Source: Polyangium spumosum (GTDB lineage: Bacteria > Myxococcota_A > Polyangia > Polyangiales > Polyangiaceae). From it: a stretch of DNA of 64,000 bases. The notes beneath the pieces were generated by a model, which ran no database searches, was not told the DNA's origin, and saw only the letters and a list, made by a program, of their open reading frames with translations. Made by a program: the position numbers and the translations under genes. Every line of letters begins with the position of its first letter. The stretch's first letter is position 1. The stretch is from assembly GCF_009649845.1 (NCBI RefSeq), contig NZ_WJIE01000021.1, forward strand, positions 60,727 through 124,726. Direction: 5' to 3'. Of the stretch, positions 56,311 to 64,000 are shown piece by piece.

Positions 56311-58359
56311 TCAGCCGCCCTCCTCCTCGTTGTCCGTCAAGAGCCCCGGCCCGAGCTCGGCCGAGACCCCGTAGATTTGCCCCCGAGGGACCACGGTCAT
56401 CCGCGCCCGGAGGAGGTTCGTCTCAAAGATGTTGTCCGTGCGGATGACGCGCGCCCGGACCGCGCTTGCGTGGTCGGGCATGAGCGCATTTGCCAGCGCA
56501 TTCGTTACCGCTCGATCGATCGCCCCCGCGGTATTCGTTTCGAGCGTCCCGTCCTCGTTCAGCGGCGGATCGTTGTTGATCTCGTTATCGAGCACCGGCT
56601 GCGCCGCGAGATACGCCTCGATCATGACGCGCGCCACGTTCAGATCCCGATAGCGGCTCCGTTCGTCCGCCATCGTCAGACCGCGAGCGAAGTACACGTT
56701 TCCCCCGCTCGTATCCATGACCGTGAAGCGCGCCGCGCGGAGCTTCACCGTCGCGAGCCCCTCGTCCACCGGGAGCGCGTCCACCTCCTTCAACGGCCCG
56801 TCATCGTGATTGCCGAGGTCCGACGAGAACCGCACCGCCGCCGCCTTGTACGCCGCCGCCCACGATTGCGACCGCAAGAACGACCCTTGCAGCGTCCCAC
56901 CGCGGAGCCACGCGCCCCGCGCGCACACGCACACGCGCCGCGAAACGAAGCCCTCGAAGGCTTCCGCGAGCGCTTCGTCCGTCTCGCCGAGCGGCGCGCC
57001 GAGGATCGCGACGATCGGCCGCTTGAGCGCTTCGAGCTCGGCGATCTTCGTGTCGAGGGCCTCCGCCAGCGCCCTCGTTTCCGCAGCATCGGCGAGCTCG
57101 CCGACGACATGCAGGAGCCGGAAATCGGCCTTCACGTGGACGAGCTTGTTGATCGCCTCCATCACGGCCTCGATCGAGAACCCCGGCGCGTTGCAGGCGA
57201 ACGCGTATTCCGTGTCCTTGACGAACGCAGCCGCGGGAAACTGGATCGTCACGCCGACGCCCGGGATCTTATGGTCCGCCTCGCGCCCCTTCGCCGTCGC
57301 CTTTGGGAGGCCGAGCAACTCGATCGCGCTCCCGCCGAGGATCGCGAGGCTCGACCCCTCGCCGATCGTCTTGCTCGCGAGCCGCAGCTTCGACGCCGGA
57401 GCCACGAGCGACGCCGCCACGTTGTTCGCCTTCCCGAGCACCGCGACGACCGCCGCCGGATCGGCAGGCGGATCCTTGAATTCGACGGTTTGGGCCTCCC
57501 CCGTGTCTTCCTGCAAATCGAGCGTTGTCCCGTCGAGGTCCCCCGCCTCGCCTTGCTTCAACCCGACCACCAGGCCGAGCACGACGAGCGCCGAGCCGCC
57601 GAGGAGCTCGATCGTCGCCGCCTTCCCGATGGCCTTCGAGGTCCACACGAGCCGCGCGCCCACGTCGAGCGAAAACACGCACGAGCCAAAAGCGTTCGCC
57701 AATTGCGCGAGCAGCGCGGCCCCGTCCTTCGGCGCCTCGAGCACACACGACACCTCGGCGCCGTGGATCTTCGCCTCGATGTTCTTCCCATCGAGCAAGC
57801 CCCCGGGCCCGTAGAGGCCCGAGGCCCCGAGGTCTTTGTCCCCGCGGACGACGGCCGGTTTTGCATACCCGAGCCGCGACAGATCCCGCGTGCCCGTCAC
57901 CTCGGCCGCCTTCCGCGAGGGAATCACGAGCTCGGTTCCGAACCGCGGAACCACCTGCGCGCCCGCCGCCGTCCCCGAAATCGACACGCGGAACCGCCCG
58001 ACACCTTGCGGCCCGCTCTTCGTGATGCGCACACGCACGGCCGCCGCATCGGTCGGATCACCCGAGAGAAGCAGCGCCGGCCCCGGCCCGGATTGCGTGA
58101 GCGGCCCGAGGACGCCCGGAATACTCGCCTCGATGGGAACCGCGAGCGTGCGCTGCCTGGAGCCCCGCACCGCCTGCGCCGTGGCTTCCGTGAGCGGCCC
58201 CTCGCCGAGCGCTTTCGCCACCGGAGAGGGAACATCGAACGCATAAACGGTATTCTTCGACCCCGCCGAGCAAACGCCCACCTTGGCGACCACCCGCGCA
58301 GCCGATGCCGGTTCACCCGCCGGCCCGAATTCCGTGAACGTGATTTCAGCGCTCGGCAT
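56311..58359 (-). CDS. Contractile tail sheath protein with inserted repeat domains
   Basis: 682 aa, longer than Mu gpL (495 aa). The N terminus (PSAEITFTEFGPAGEP) and the C-terminal third (LNVARVMIEAYLAAQPVLDN, NEDGTLETNTAGAIDRAVTN, IFETNLLRARMTVVPRGQIY) follow the sheath pattern. Between about 180 and 360 lie two copies of a unit also found in the fibre gene (GPGGLLDGKNIEAKIHGAEV..TSKAIGKAATIELLGG and LDGTTLDLQEDTGEAQTVEF..ASKTIGEGSSLAILGG). These would stand out from the sheath as surface domains. The start overlaps the stop of the gene before it. Confidence 0.82.
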   Translation of the reverse strand: MPSAEITFTEFGPAGEPASAARVVAKVGVCSAGSKNTVYAFDVPSPVAKALGEGPLTEATAQAVRGSRQRTLAVPIEASIPGVLGPLTQSGPGPALLLSGDPTDAAAVRVRITKSGPQGVGRFRVSISGTAAGAQVVPRFGTELVIPSRKAAEVTGTRDLSRLGYAKPAVVRGDKDLGASGLYGPGGLLDGKNIEAKIHGAEVSCVLEAPKDGAALLAQLANAFGSCVFSLDVGARLVWTSKAIGKAATIELLGGSALVVLGLVVGLKQGEAGDLDGTTLDLQEDTGEAQTVEFKDPPADPAAVVAVLGKANNVAASLVAPASKLRLASKTIGEGSSLAILGGSAIELLGLPKATAKGREADHKIPGVGVTIQFPAAAFVKDTEYAFACNAPGFSIEAVMEAINKLVHVKADFRLLHVVGELADAAETRALAEALDTKIAELEALKRPIVAILGAPLGETDEALAEAFEGFVSRRVCVCARGAWLRGGTLQGSFLRSQSWAAAYKAAAVRFSSDLGNHDDGPLKEVDALPVDEGLATVKLRAARFTVMDTSGGNVYFARGLTMADERSRYRDLNVARVMIEAYLAAQPVLDNEINNDPPLNEDGTLETNTAGAIDRAVTNALANALMPDHASAVRARVIRTDNIFETNLLRARMTVVPRGQIYGVSAELGPGLLTDNEEEGG

Positions 58360-58865
58360 CAGAACCCCTCACGTTTCGAGCCATCGGGCGCAGCCGTCTC
58401 CCCCTCGACCGAGGCTTTCAGGATCAGCGCATGCCGCAGATCGACGTCGACCACGGGGAGGCGGATCGACATCGGAACGACCACCTTGACCCCTGCCGAA
58501 CCCGCGCGCCCGGCCCCCGCGATCCACTGGACGCGCCCATATCCGCGCGCACGCCGGCTCACCCCGAGCTCCCGCACCGATTGCAACAGGCGGAGGTAGA
58601 CACCTTCCGCCTCGACGGGCGAGCTCCCCCAGATCGTGAACGTCGCTTCGATCACGCGGTCCTCGCAGACGTGTTTCCCCGCGCCGCCTTGCTGCGCCGG
58701 AGGTTCGAGGTCCTCATGTTCCGGCACCGAGACGATCAGCCGCGCGGGCGAGGCGAGCCCGCGCCCCTCGTCCTTTCCGATCGCCAGATCGAGTCCCTCG
58801 ACGTTCATTTTCGCATGGAGCTCCTTGGCGAAGCGCCCGAGGCTCGTTTCGTCCCAGCCGCCCAT
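58359..58865 (-). CDS. Putative tail terminator / tail completion protein
   Basis: 168 aa. It combines helices at the start (RFAKELHAKMNVEGLDLAIG) with beta strands (RVIEATFTIWGSSPVEAEGV) and a long helix (YLRLLQSVRELGVSRRARGY), compatible with the Mu gp37 / tail-terminator fold. It lies between the virion-morphogenesis gene and the sheath, as terminators do. The call rests mainly on position. Stop and start codons overlap those of its neighbours. Confidence 0.58.
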   Translation of the reverse strand: MGGWDETSLGRFAKELHAKMNVEGLDLAIGKDEGRGLASPARLIVSVPEHEDLEPPAQQGGAGKHVCEDRVIEATFTIWGSSPVEAEGVYLRLLQSVRELGVSRRARGYGRVQWIAGAGRAGSAGVKVVVPMSIRLPVVDVDLRHALILKASVEGETAAPDGSKREGF

Positions 58866-59320
58866 TACTCCCCCTTGACGGCGCGCCGCACCGCCGCGGA
58901 GAAAGCGACGCCCGCACTCGCGCGGATGCGCGCAATCCAGCCCGGAGGGGGTTGGCCATCGGGAACGAGCGCCCGCTCGGGGTTATGGACGACGCCATGC
59001 TGAAGCGTCCCCCGTTGCGCGAAATGCGCGGTCCAGTGATTCACCCGCACCTCGACCGCGCATTCAAAGGGGTTCGGCGGAAGCGGACGATACTCGACGT
59101 GCGCCGCGAGCGGCTGTAGCGCGAGCGCGCCATCCGCCGCCCGCTTTGGCCAGGCGTCCCCATCGGGCGAGCGGCCCGACTCGATGCCATCCCGCACGAG
59201 CTCGACGGCCTCTTTGCCGAGGGTCTTTTGCACCTCGGTTTGATGCGAGCCGTTCGAGAGCCCTCGAAGCCCCTTGGCCATTTCGACCAGCCCGCGCCCC
59301 GCGACCCGTGACAGCTTCAT
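58865..59320 (-). CDS. Phage virion morphogenesis protein (Mu gpG-like)
   Basis: 151 aa from Met at 59320 (MKLSRVAGRGLVEMAKGLRG), which overlaps the previous stop (ATGA); an upstream ATG at 59341 is possible. The family pattern is LVRDGIESGRSPDGDAWPKR, NPFECAVEVRVNHWTAHFAQ and a closing helix (IRASAGVAFSAAVRRAVKGE). Mu gpG-type proteins act in head-tail joining. In Mu the gene lies before the protease gene; here it is after the capsid genes. Confidence 0.72.
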   Translation of the reverse strand: MKLSRVAGRGLVEMAKGLRGLSNGSHQTEVQKTLGKEAVELVRDGIESGRSPDGDAWPKRAADGALALQPLAAHVEYRPLPPNPFECAVEVRVNHWTAHFAQRGTLQHGVVHNPERALVPDGQPPPGWIARIRASAGVAFSAAVRRAVKGE

Positions 59321-59742
59321 GCCCGCCGCCCTCCTCGCCATCCGCGTTCCCAGCCCCGCAGCTCCGCCGCGCGCACCCGAGGCCCGAGCCGCTTGCCGTT
59401 CGCGCCCGATTGCCCGATGACGCCCGGCAGCTTCTTCCCGCCGTCCAGCCCTTCGAGCCAGTGGATTTGGTCGAGGTACCTTTGCCGCAGATTCTTGGAA
59501 TCATCGTGCTCGGGATCGAACCCCGAGGCGGACATGAGCATATAGGCCGCGAGCGCCGCCGTAGCTTCGACGATCGCCCCCGTGAAGACCGCCAGCGGAG
59601 GGTTGAGATCGGCGAGGTACGTGTCGACCTTCCGCGAAGCCGCCTCGAGCCCCTCGAGTTGATCCGCCACGGGTACACGAGCCAGCGCCTCCTTGTTGAC
59701 GCCGAGCGCGTACAGTTGCGCGAGCGTGGCGTACGTGCTCAC
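59317..59742 (-). CDS. Head-tail connector-like protein (Mu gp36 family)
   Basis: 141 aa. MSTYATLAQLYALGVNKEAL, LEAASRKVDTYLADLNPPLA and IVEATAALAAYMLMSASGFD match the DUF1320/gp36 plan: a short strand, a helix that begins a catch-all HTH-like region, and a C-terminal Gly/Arg tail. It follows gp35 as in Mu. Overlaps on both sides show coupled translation. Confidence 0.75.
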   Translation of the reverse strand: MSTYATLAQLYALGVNKEALARVPVADQLEGLEAASRKVDTYLADLNPPLAVFTGAIVEATAALAAYMLMSASGFDPEHDDSKNLRQRYLDQIHWLEGLDGGKKLPGVIGQSGANGKRLGPRVRAAELRGWERGWRGGRRA

Positions 59743-60047
59743 GTCTCCCCCGTCTCCTTCGCCTCGCCGCTCTCCTTCGTCGCCTTGCCCTTCGCCTCGG
59801 TCGGCTCCTTCGACCTCGGCGCGCGCACCTGCTCGACGCCCGGCAGCTCCCGCACCGTGATCCGCTTCCCGGGATCACGCTTCAGCATTTCGATTTGCTC
59901 GCGCGTCAACGCATCATCCGGGAGCTCGGTTGCCCCGGCCTTCCAGCAGAGCCCGATCCGGACCTTCTTCCCGTCCCGCTCCTCCTCGCGCCAACCGCAG
60001 CGATAGGCGTCATATCCGGGAGGCGGAACACACGTTACGATGATCAT
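59739..60047 (-). CDS. Mu gp35-like small head protein
   Basis: 102 aa from ATG 60047 (MIIVTCVPPPGYDAYRCGWR); an earlier start at 60077 would overlap the capsid stop. The C-terminal part has the gp35/FluMu pattern LTREQIEMLKRDPGKRITVR, followed by a Lys/Glu-rich tail. It lies right after the major capsid gene, as gp35 does in Mu. Confidence 0.68.
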   Translation of the reverse strand: MIIVTCVPPPGYDAYRCGWREEERDGKKVRIGLCWKAGATELPDDALTREQIEMLKRDPGKRITVRELPGVEQVRAPRSKEPTEAKGKATKESGEAKETGET

Positions 60048-60064
60048 CGTCCTTCCCTCCGGCC

Positions 60065-61012
60065 CTACGGGCGACACTTCGCGATGCTCTGCCAGACGGC
60101 CGGCGCGGCATTGCCCCGGCAGTCGACCCCCGCGAGGTATTGATTATTGACGAACGCGTACTCGCTCCCGTTCATGAGCGCCTGAAACCGCGGCTTTTGC
60201 CGTTCCTGCCAGATGATCGGCCGCATCAGTTGATTCTTGAGCATGGCGAGGAACCAGACCCCGGGGGAATCGCTCAGCTCATCGATCACGAGCACCTCGG
60301 CCGTCCACTGATTGATGTTGTCCTCCTGCGCGCCGCCGCGGGCGATCGTCTCGGCTTCCACGATCCGCTTCGCCGCGCCCTCCTTCTGCGGGCTCACGAT
60401 CAGCGTATCCGGCTTGATCCCGATCCGCCGCCCGTTGACGTCGACGAGCGAGCGCATGTTCGCGCGGACGATCTCGTAATTCTCGGGCGTGAGAGCCATC
60501 CCCGATGGGTAATAATTCGCCTGGACGGGTGAATCGGGATCGTCTTGATCGACCGGATGCACCTCGGAAAAGACCGGCTGGCCATCGTAGACCACGAGGG
60601 ACACCGGCCCGACGAGGGGATCGAGGTAGCTCGCTTGCTCCCCGTACAGAAGGATCGGCGCGATGCAGTCGTCGGGATGCTTTGCGGCCTGCTGCCCGAG
60701 CAGGCTCGCATAATCGCCATACATCCCGTATTTGTCGTCTTCGATCTTCTCCCGCTCGACCCCGAGAGTTTTCTCGAAGGGCTTATTCTTGATCGTGAAG
60801 CTCCGCGAGCGGAGGTTTTCGACCACGCGCGGGCCCACCCAATGCCGGAGGCCCGGGATCGCGGTCAACCACGAGTAAGTCTCTTCCTCGCCCGTGCTCG
60901 GGAGCGTGCGGGCGACCTTCGAGCCCCACGGCTCCGCCATGCCCATCCCGCTTTTGAAGAGGACTTGGAAGCCCTTGAACATCGCCCGCAGGCTCGAACG
61001 CGTGATGATCAT
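60065..61012 (-). CDS. Mu-like major capsid protein (gpT family)
   Basis: 315 aa starting MIITRSSLRAMFKGFQVLFK. The family's landmarks follow: EEETYSWLTAIPGLRHWVGP, SFTIKNKPFEKTLGVEREKI, EDDKYGMYG, IGIKPDTLIVSPQKEGAAKR and FLAMLKNQLMRPIIWQERQK. Length and order match Mu gpT, an HK97-fold shell protein. It lies behind the decoration-like protein and the protease/scaffold gene. Confidence 0.9.
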   Translation of the reverse strand: MIITRSSLRAMFKGFQVLFKSGMGMAEPWGSKVARTLPSTGEEETYSWLTAIPGLRHWVGPRVVENLRSRSFTIKNKPFEKTLGVEREKIEDDKYGMYGDYASLLGQQAAKHPDDCIAPILLYGEQASYLDPLVGPVSLVVYDGQPVFSEVHPVDQDDPDSPVQANYYPSGMALTPENYEIVRANMRSLVDVNGRRIGIKPDTLIVSPQKEGAAKRIVEAETIARGGAQEDNINQWTAEVLVIDELSDSPGVWFLAMLKNQLMRPIIWQERQKPRFQALMNGSEYAFVNNQYLAGVDCRGNAAPAVWQSIAKCRP

Positions 61013-61030
61013 CGAACGCCCTTCCTCGCG

Positions 61031-61444
61031 TCATCGCGGACCGATGGAAACCGCGACGCGGCCCCCGTCGAGCCCCATCATCTTCCCCGCTACCGAGCGT
61101 TTCCCGCCGCCGCTCGTCCTCGCGACGCGCCCCCCATTCACGAGGAACACGTCCATCAGGAAATCGGCCATGGTCACCGCATCGGCCCCGCTCGAGTTCT
61201 GGAGCAGGAACGTCCCCGGCTCGCAGTTGATCCGCTCGGCGCCGTCCTGGCCCGCGCTGTTGTCCTTGGTCTCGCAGGCTCGCCCGACCGGCCGGAGATC
61301 CGCCGCCTCGGTCGCCTCGAGCGCGTAGCCCGAGGCATCCACGCAGACGATATTGCCTTCCTCGATCACCGCGCCGGCCTTCATGCCGGGCGCGAGCCTC
61401 TCGACGCAGACGCCGATCCCGTATCGCTTGACGTCACGGACCAT
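61031..61444 (-). CDS. Capsid decoration-like protein
   Basis: 137 aa. A small beta protein: GMKAGAVIEEGNIVCVDASG and YALEATEAADLRPVGRACET resemble cement/decoration proteins that bind the capsid surface. FLMDVFLVNGGRVARTSGGG is less typical. It lies directly between protease and capsid genes, the usual place. Mu gpZ is in a similar position. Confidence 0.65.
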   Translation of the reverse strand: MVRDVKRYGIGVCVERLAPGMKAGAVIEEGNIVCVDASGYALEATEAADLRPVGRACETKDNSAGQDGAERINCEPGTFLLQNSSGADAVTMADFLMDVFLVNGGRVARTSGGGKRSVAGKMMGLDGGRVAVSIGPR

Positions 61445-61456
61445 GCCCCAGCTCCT

Positions 61457-62515
61457 TCAATCGTCGCCGTCGTCCATCGCAGCGGGATCGATCCGCAGCG
61501 TTTTCGCCACCTGGAGATCAAACTCCCCATTCCGACGCGTGCGCGCCGCGAGCGTCGCTTGCTGATACCGCGTCGCCGGAGGCGAGGGCTTCACCGCGGG
61601 TTTCTTCGGGGGATCGGCCTTCGGCGGGGGATCCCCTTTCGGCTTCTCGCGCTCGGGATCCTCGCCCGTGCTCCCGACGAGCTCCCGCAAGGCGTCGAGA
61701 TCCTTCCGGCCGAGCTTGACGAACGCCTCGCGCCCAGCCTCGGGGATCAGCTTCGCCGCGACGCCTCGATCCACGAGCGCGCCGATCTCGTCTTCCACTG
61801 CCGCCGCGCGCGCCGCTTGCAGCTCCTCGGCCGCCGCCGCGAGCGCCTCGCGCGCCGTCGCCTTCCCGGTGAGCGTGCGGATCTGCGCGAGGGCCTCCGC
61901 CGCGTCGCTATCCTTGAGCGCGTCGTCCCCCTCGTCGCCGCCTTCCTCGGCCATGTGATCGTCAAATGCCTTGATCACGTCGTCCTCGCTCGCCGCGTCG
62001 GGATCGAGCCCGAGCGCCGAGGCGATATGCGCGAGCGCGCCTTCCAGCATGCCTTTTGCTCCCTGCGAAGCCGCCATCAGCGGCGGAAGCCCGTGCGAAG
62101 CGGGCAGGTTCGTCAGCGCGACGTTGATCAGCCGCGTGATCCGGTTGCTATCGAGCTCGTAATCGACCGCGGGCGAGATGTAGCGATACTTTCGCGCGCG
62201 GACCTTCTCGGCCGCCTCCTCGGTCCAGCGGACATCCACGGCCCAGAGCGCGCCCTCGCGTACCTCGGGCCGGAACCATGCCGCCGCCTCGCCCATGCCC
62301 TTCGAGAAGCCGAAGAGGGAAGCGTGATCGAAATCAAAGAAGAGCTCGGCGCCGTGCGCCTCGAAATCGGCGAGGACGCGCCGCGCGGCTTCTTCGTCGA
62401 AGAGGAGGAGGCCCTTGTACGACTTGTTTACCCCCGCGCGGAAGAGAAGCACTTCCCCGGGAGGATCCCCCGAGAGGTCAACGAGGCGGAGTGTTGCGCG
62501 ACCGTTTCGAGCCAT
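61457..62515 (-). CDS. Mu-like protease/scaffold protein (gpI family)
   Basis: 352 aa. The N-terminal domain reads VLLFRAGVNKSYKGLLLFDE, AELFFDFDHASLF and KYRYISPAVDYELDSNRITR, the gpI prohead-protease landmarks, with a conserved His in FDFDHAS. The C-terminal half is acidic and helical (EDDVIKAFDDHMAEEGGDEG) and Pro/Lys-rich near the end, like a scaffold that is degraded during maturation. Confidence 0.82.
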   Translation of the reverse strand: MARNGRATLRLVDLSGDPPGEVLLFRAGVNKSYKGLLLFDEEAARRVLADFEAHGAELFFDFDHASLFGFSKGMGEAAAWFRPEVREGALWAVDVRWTEEAAEKVRARKYRYISPAVDYELDSNRITRLINVALTNLPASHGLPPLMAASQGAKGMLEGALAHIASALGLDPDAASEDDVIKAFDDHMAEEGGDEGDDALKDSDAAEALAQIRTLTGKATAREALAAAAEELQAARAAAVEDEIGALVDRGVAAKLIPEAGREAFVKLGRKDLDALRELVGSTGEDPEREKPKGDPPPKADPPKKPAVKPSPPATRYQQATLAARTRRNGEFDLQVAKTLRIDPAAMDDGDD

Positions 62516-62585
62516 ACACCCAACGAGGCGAAAGCGAGGTAGCTGTCACCCTTCGGGTCTAAACAGGTCGCGATGATCTCCTTTC

Positions 62586-62600
62586 GAGCACCTTTTGCTC
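62586..62600. other. Small hairpin in the portal-protease gap
   Basis: Inverted repeat GAGCA-CCTTT-TGCTC in the 114-base gap between portal and protease genes. No T run follows on the minus strand, so it is not a typical terminator; it could be a processing or pausing site. A GAAAGGAG segment follows it in the minus direction but is 63 bases from the next ATG. Confidence 0.3.
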
Positions 62601-62629
62601 GTCAGAACGATTTTTCAACACCTGCCCAT

Positions 62630-63991
62630 CTACTCCGCCGGACGGCGCAGCGGTACCCCCAACTCCTTGAAGAGCGTCTCCACGTCGATCCGCTCGCCCC
62701 ATGACCCGGCCGCGAGCTTCGTCAGCGCATCGGCGAGCGTCCCGAGAGACTCCGCGCGCAGCTTCATCGTCTCGGCCTCCGCCGCCGCTTGCGCCTTGCT
62801 CGCGTCCGCGGTCGCTCGTTTCGCCTCCGCCTCTGCTTTCGCCACGTCCGCCCGCCGCCGCGCCTCGAGCACCTCGGCCTCGGCTTGCGCCTCCCGCTCC
62901 TCGGGCGTCCTCGTGTCCCACTTGGGCCAGGGCGCGAGCCGCTCGTCCCCGAAGTTGAACAGCGCCCACGGGCGGAGGAGCTCGAAATGCCCCGTGGTCG
63001 CGAGCCCTTCCGTGTCCGCCCGCTTCCCCTCGTGACGAACCGCGTTATGCACCTTCCCCAGCGCATGCGAGCCGATCGGCGCAGGTTCCATGGTGAGTGT
63101 CTGCCGGAGGATCGCCATCGCCGCCGCGCTGTCACAGTACCGGATCCCGCGCTCGAACACCTCGACCGCGCTCGCGCCGTCCGCCTGGACGAGCTCGTAC
63201 TCCCAACCCGCCGCCGCCTTCCCCTCGCTATCGATATCCACCGGGAGCATGATCACCGGCGATTTCCCCGCGTTGACGAGCGCGTCCTGATACGCATCGC
63301 GCTCCCGCGCCGTCTCGTCGCTCTCGTCGAGGGCCGCGGGATACTTCCCGACCCGGGTAGGATGCCCGTAGACCTCGGAATAATGGGCCCAATCCGTGAA
63401 CATCTGTTGTTTCGCGAGGTAGTACATCGCGACCCGCCGGACGGCGCCGTTCATCCAAGGCGTTTGGCTCCCCGAGGCGAAGATCGCCCACTTGTACGGG
63501 TCCGCGCCGATCGCGATCTGCTCGGTCGGAGTGCCGACCTTGTAGGTAACCTCGTGCCCCTCGAACCACAGATCGCGCGGATGCCAGACCTCGAGCAGCG
63601 GCAGCCATTGCCCCCGCTCCTCGGTCCAATTCAGTTGCACGACCGCGACGCCGAGCATGATCAACCACTTCAGGACGTCACGCAGGACAGGCTCGGGACA
63701 GAAACGCCACCAGACCTCGGCCGCCTTCCGTTGCGCGAGCTCCGCCGCCTCAGTGTTGGCCGTCTCGGTCGAGGCCTCGAACGAGAGCGGCAGCGCGAGC
63801 AGCCCGTCGATCCGTTGCTGGAGAGCGCCATCGAGCCGCTCGTCGGTCAAAAGCGCTTCCGCGAGGTCCGCCGACTCGCGGAAGTCTCCCGCTTCATGCC
63901 GTTCGAGCGCTTGGCGCACGCGATCGTTATCCCAGCCCATGAGCGGCGCGAAGACATGTTGCGCGTAGCGGACGCGAGGAGCGCGAGTCAT
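62630..63991 (-). CDS. Mu-like phage portal protein (gp29/DUF935 family)
   Basis: 453 aa from ATG 63991. The frame is open to the window edge (9 bases), so the true start may lie outside. Signatures: SADLAEALLTDERLDGALQQ, RIDGLLALPLSFEAS, FCPEPVLRDVLKWLIMLGVA, LLEVWHPRDLWF and SEVYGHPTRVGKYP, all typical of DUF935 portals. The last 110 residues are an Ala/Glu/Arg-rich helix. In Mu, the gene F (minor head) follows; here the next gene is the protease. Confidence 0.85.
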   Translation of the reverse strand: MTRAPRVRYAQHVFAPLMGWDNDRVRQALERHEAGDFRESADLAEALLTDERLDGALQQRIDGLLALPLSFEASTETANTEAAELAQRKAAEVWWRFCPEPVLRDVLKWLIMLGVAVVQLNWTEERGQWLPLLEVWHPRDLWFEGHEVTYKVGTPTEQIAIGADPYKWAIFASGSQTPWMNGAVRRVAMYYLAKQQMFTDWAHYSEVYGHPTRVGKYPAALDESDETARERDAYQDALVNAGKSPVIMLPVDIDSEGKAAAGWEYELVQADGASAVEVFERGIRYCDSAAAMAILRQTLTMEPAPIGSHALGKVHNAVRHEGKRADTEGLATTGHFELLRPWALFNFGDERLAPWPKWDTRTPEEREAQAEAEVLEARRRADVAKAEAEAKRATADASKAQAAAEAETMKLRAESLGTLADALTKLAAGSWGERIDVETLFKELGVPLRRPAE

Positions 63992-64000
63992 CGGGTGTAC

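Noticed and set aside
56290..58599. 769-codon plus-strand open frame opposite the sheath gene (and a similar one at 60545-62542 opposite head genes)
   Set aside because: Arg/Pro/His-rich antisense readings over strongly supported phage structural genes.
47222..63991. Headless tailocin or extracellular injection system
   Set aside because: Portal, prohead protease and major capsid genes are present and intact, so this is a phage with a head.

Overview
This window is high-GC DNA that looks like a myxobacterium of the Polyangiales/Sorangiineae type. The evidence is giant modular PKS/NRPS genes, an Rhs toxin locus, ECF sigma factors with C-terminal extensions, and cysteine-rich lipoproteins with Asp/Ala linkers. 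This is inference from content; no rRNA or other taxonomic marker is present.

Region 1 (1-17.4 kb) is part of a hybrid PKS/NRPS cluster. It holds the end of a reducing PKS module (ER-KR-ACP), a convergent single-module NRPS (docking, Cy, A with embedded Ox, PCP) and two PKS genes reading right (KS-AT-KR-ACP, then KS-AT-ACP-TE). A small-molecule methyltransferase and a UbiB/ABC1-type atypical kinase follow. The NRPS should install a thiazole or oxazole ring. The KR of the first right-hand module lacks its catalytic Tyr and the last module has no KR, so the chain should be released with two unreduced keto groups, and the methyltransferase could then act on it. I do not recognise the product.

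Region 2 (17.4-22.1 kb) is a mobile-element scar. It contains an eroded IS5-family transposase end, an IS3-family element whose right end is fused to the 3' end of a tyrosine-recombinase gene, the HTH/excisionase-like gene preceding that recombinase, and a gene-free stretch with a dispersed repeat.

Region 3 (22.1-32.8 kb) is a polymorphic-toxin locus: a 1902-aa Rhs protein and an upstream 574-aa partner of unknown function on the minus strand, met tail to tail by two tandem paralogous small genes that look like immunity genes.

Region 4 (32.9-47.1 kb) carries two diverged copies of one gene set: ECF sigma factor, secreted barrel-like protein, cysteine-rich lipoprotein, small helical/winged-helix-like protein and a tiny 'SDG...GYALT' protein. 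The first copy ends with two SUFU-family genes. A 3' tRNA fragment (probable attachment-site scar) lies between the copies. An HNH endonuclease gene and small unknown genes follow. This duplicated module is the best candidate here for an undescribed system.

Region 5 (47.2-64 kb, minus strand) is the structural part of a Mu-like contractile-tailed prophage, in transcription order: portal, protease/scaffold, decoration-like protein, major capsid, gp35-like, gp36-like, virion morphogenesis, tail terminator, sheath, tube, tail chaperone with a -1 frameshift site, tape measure, baseplate hub and spike, gp25-like, baseplate J, tail protein I and a tail-fibre-type protein. Terminase, lysis and transposition genes would lie beyond the window.
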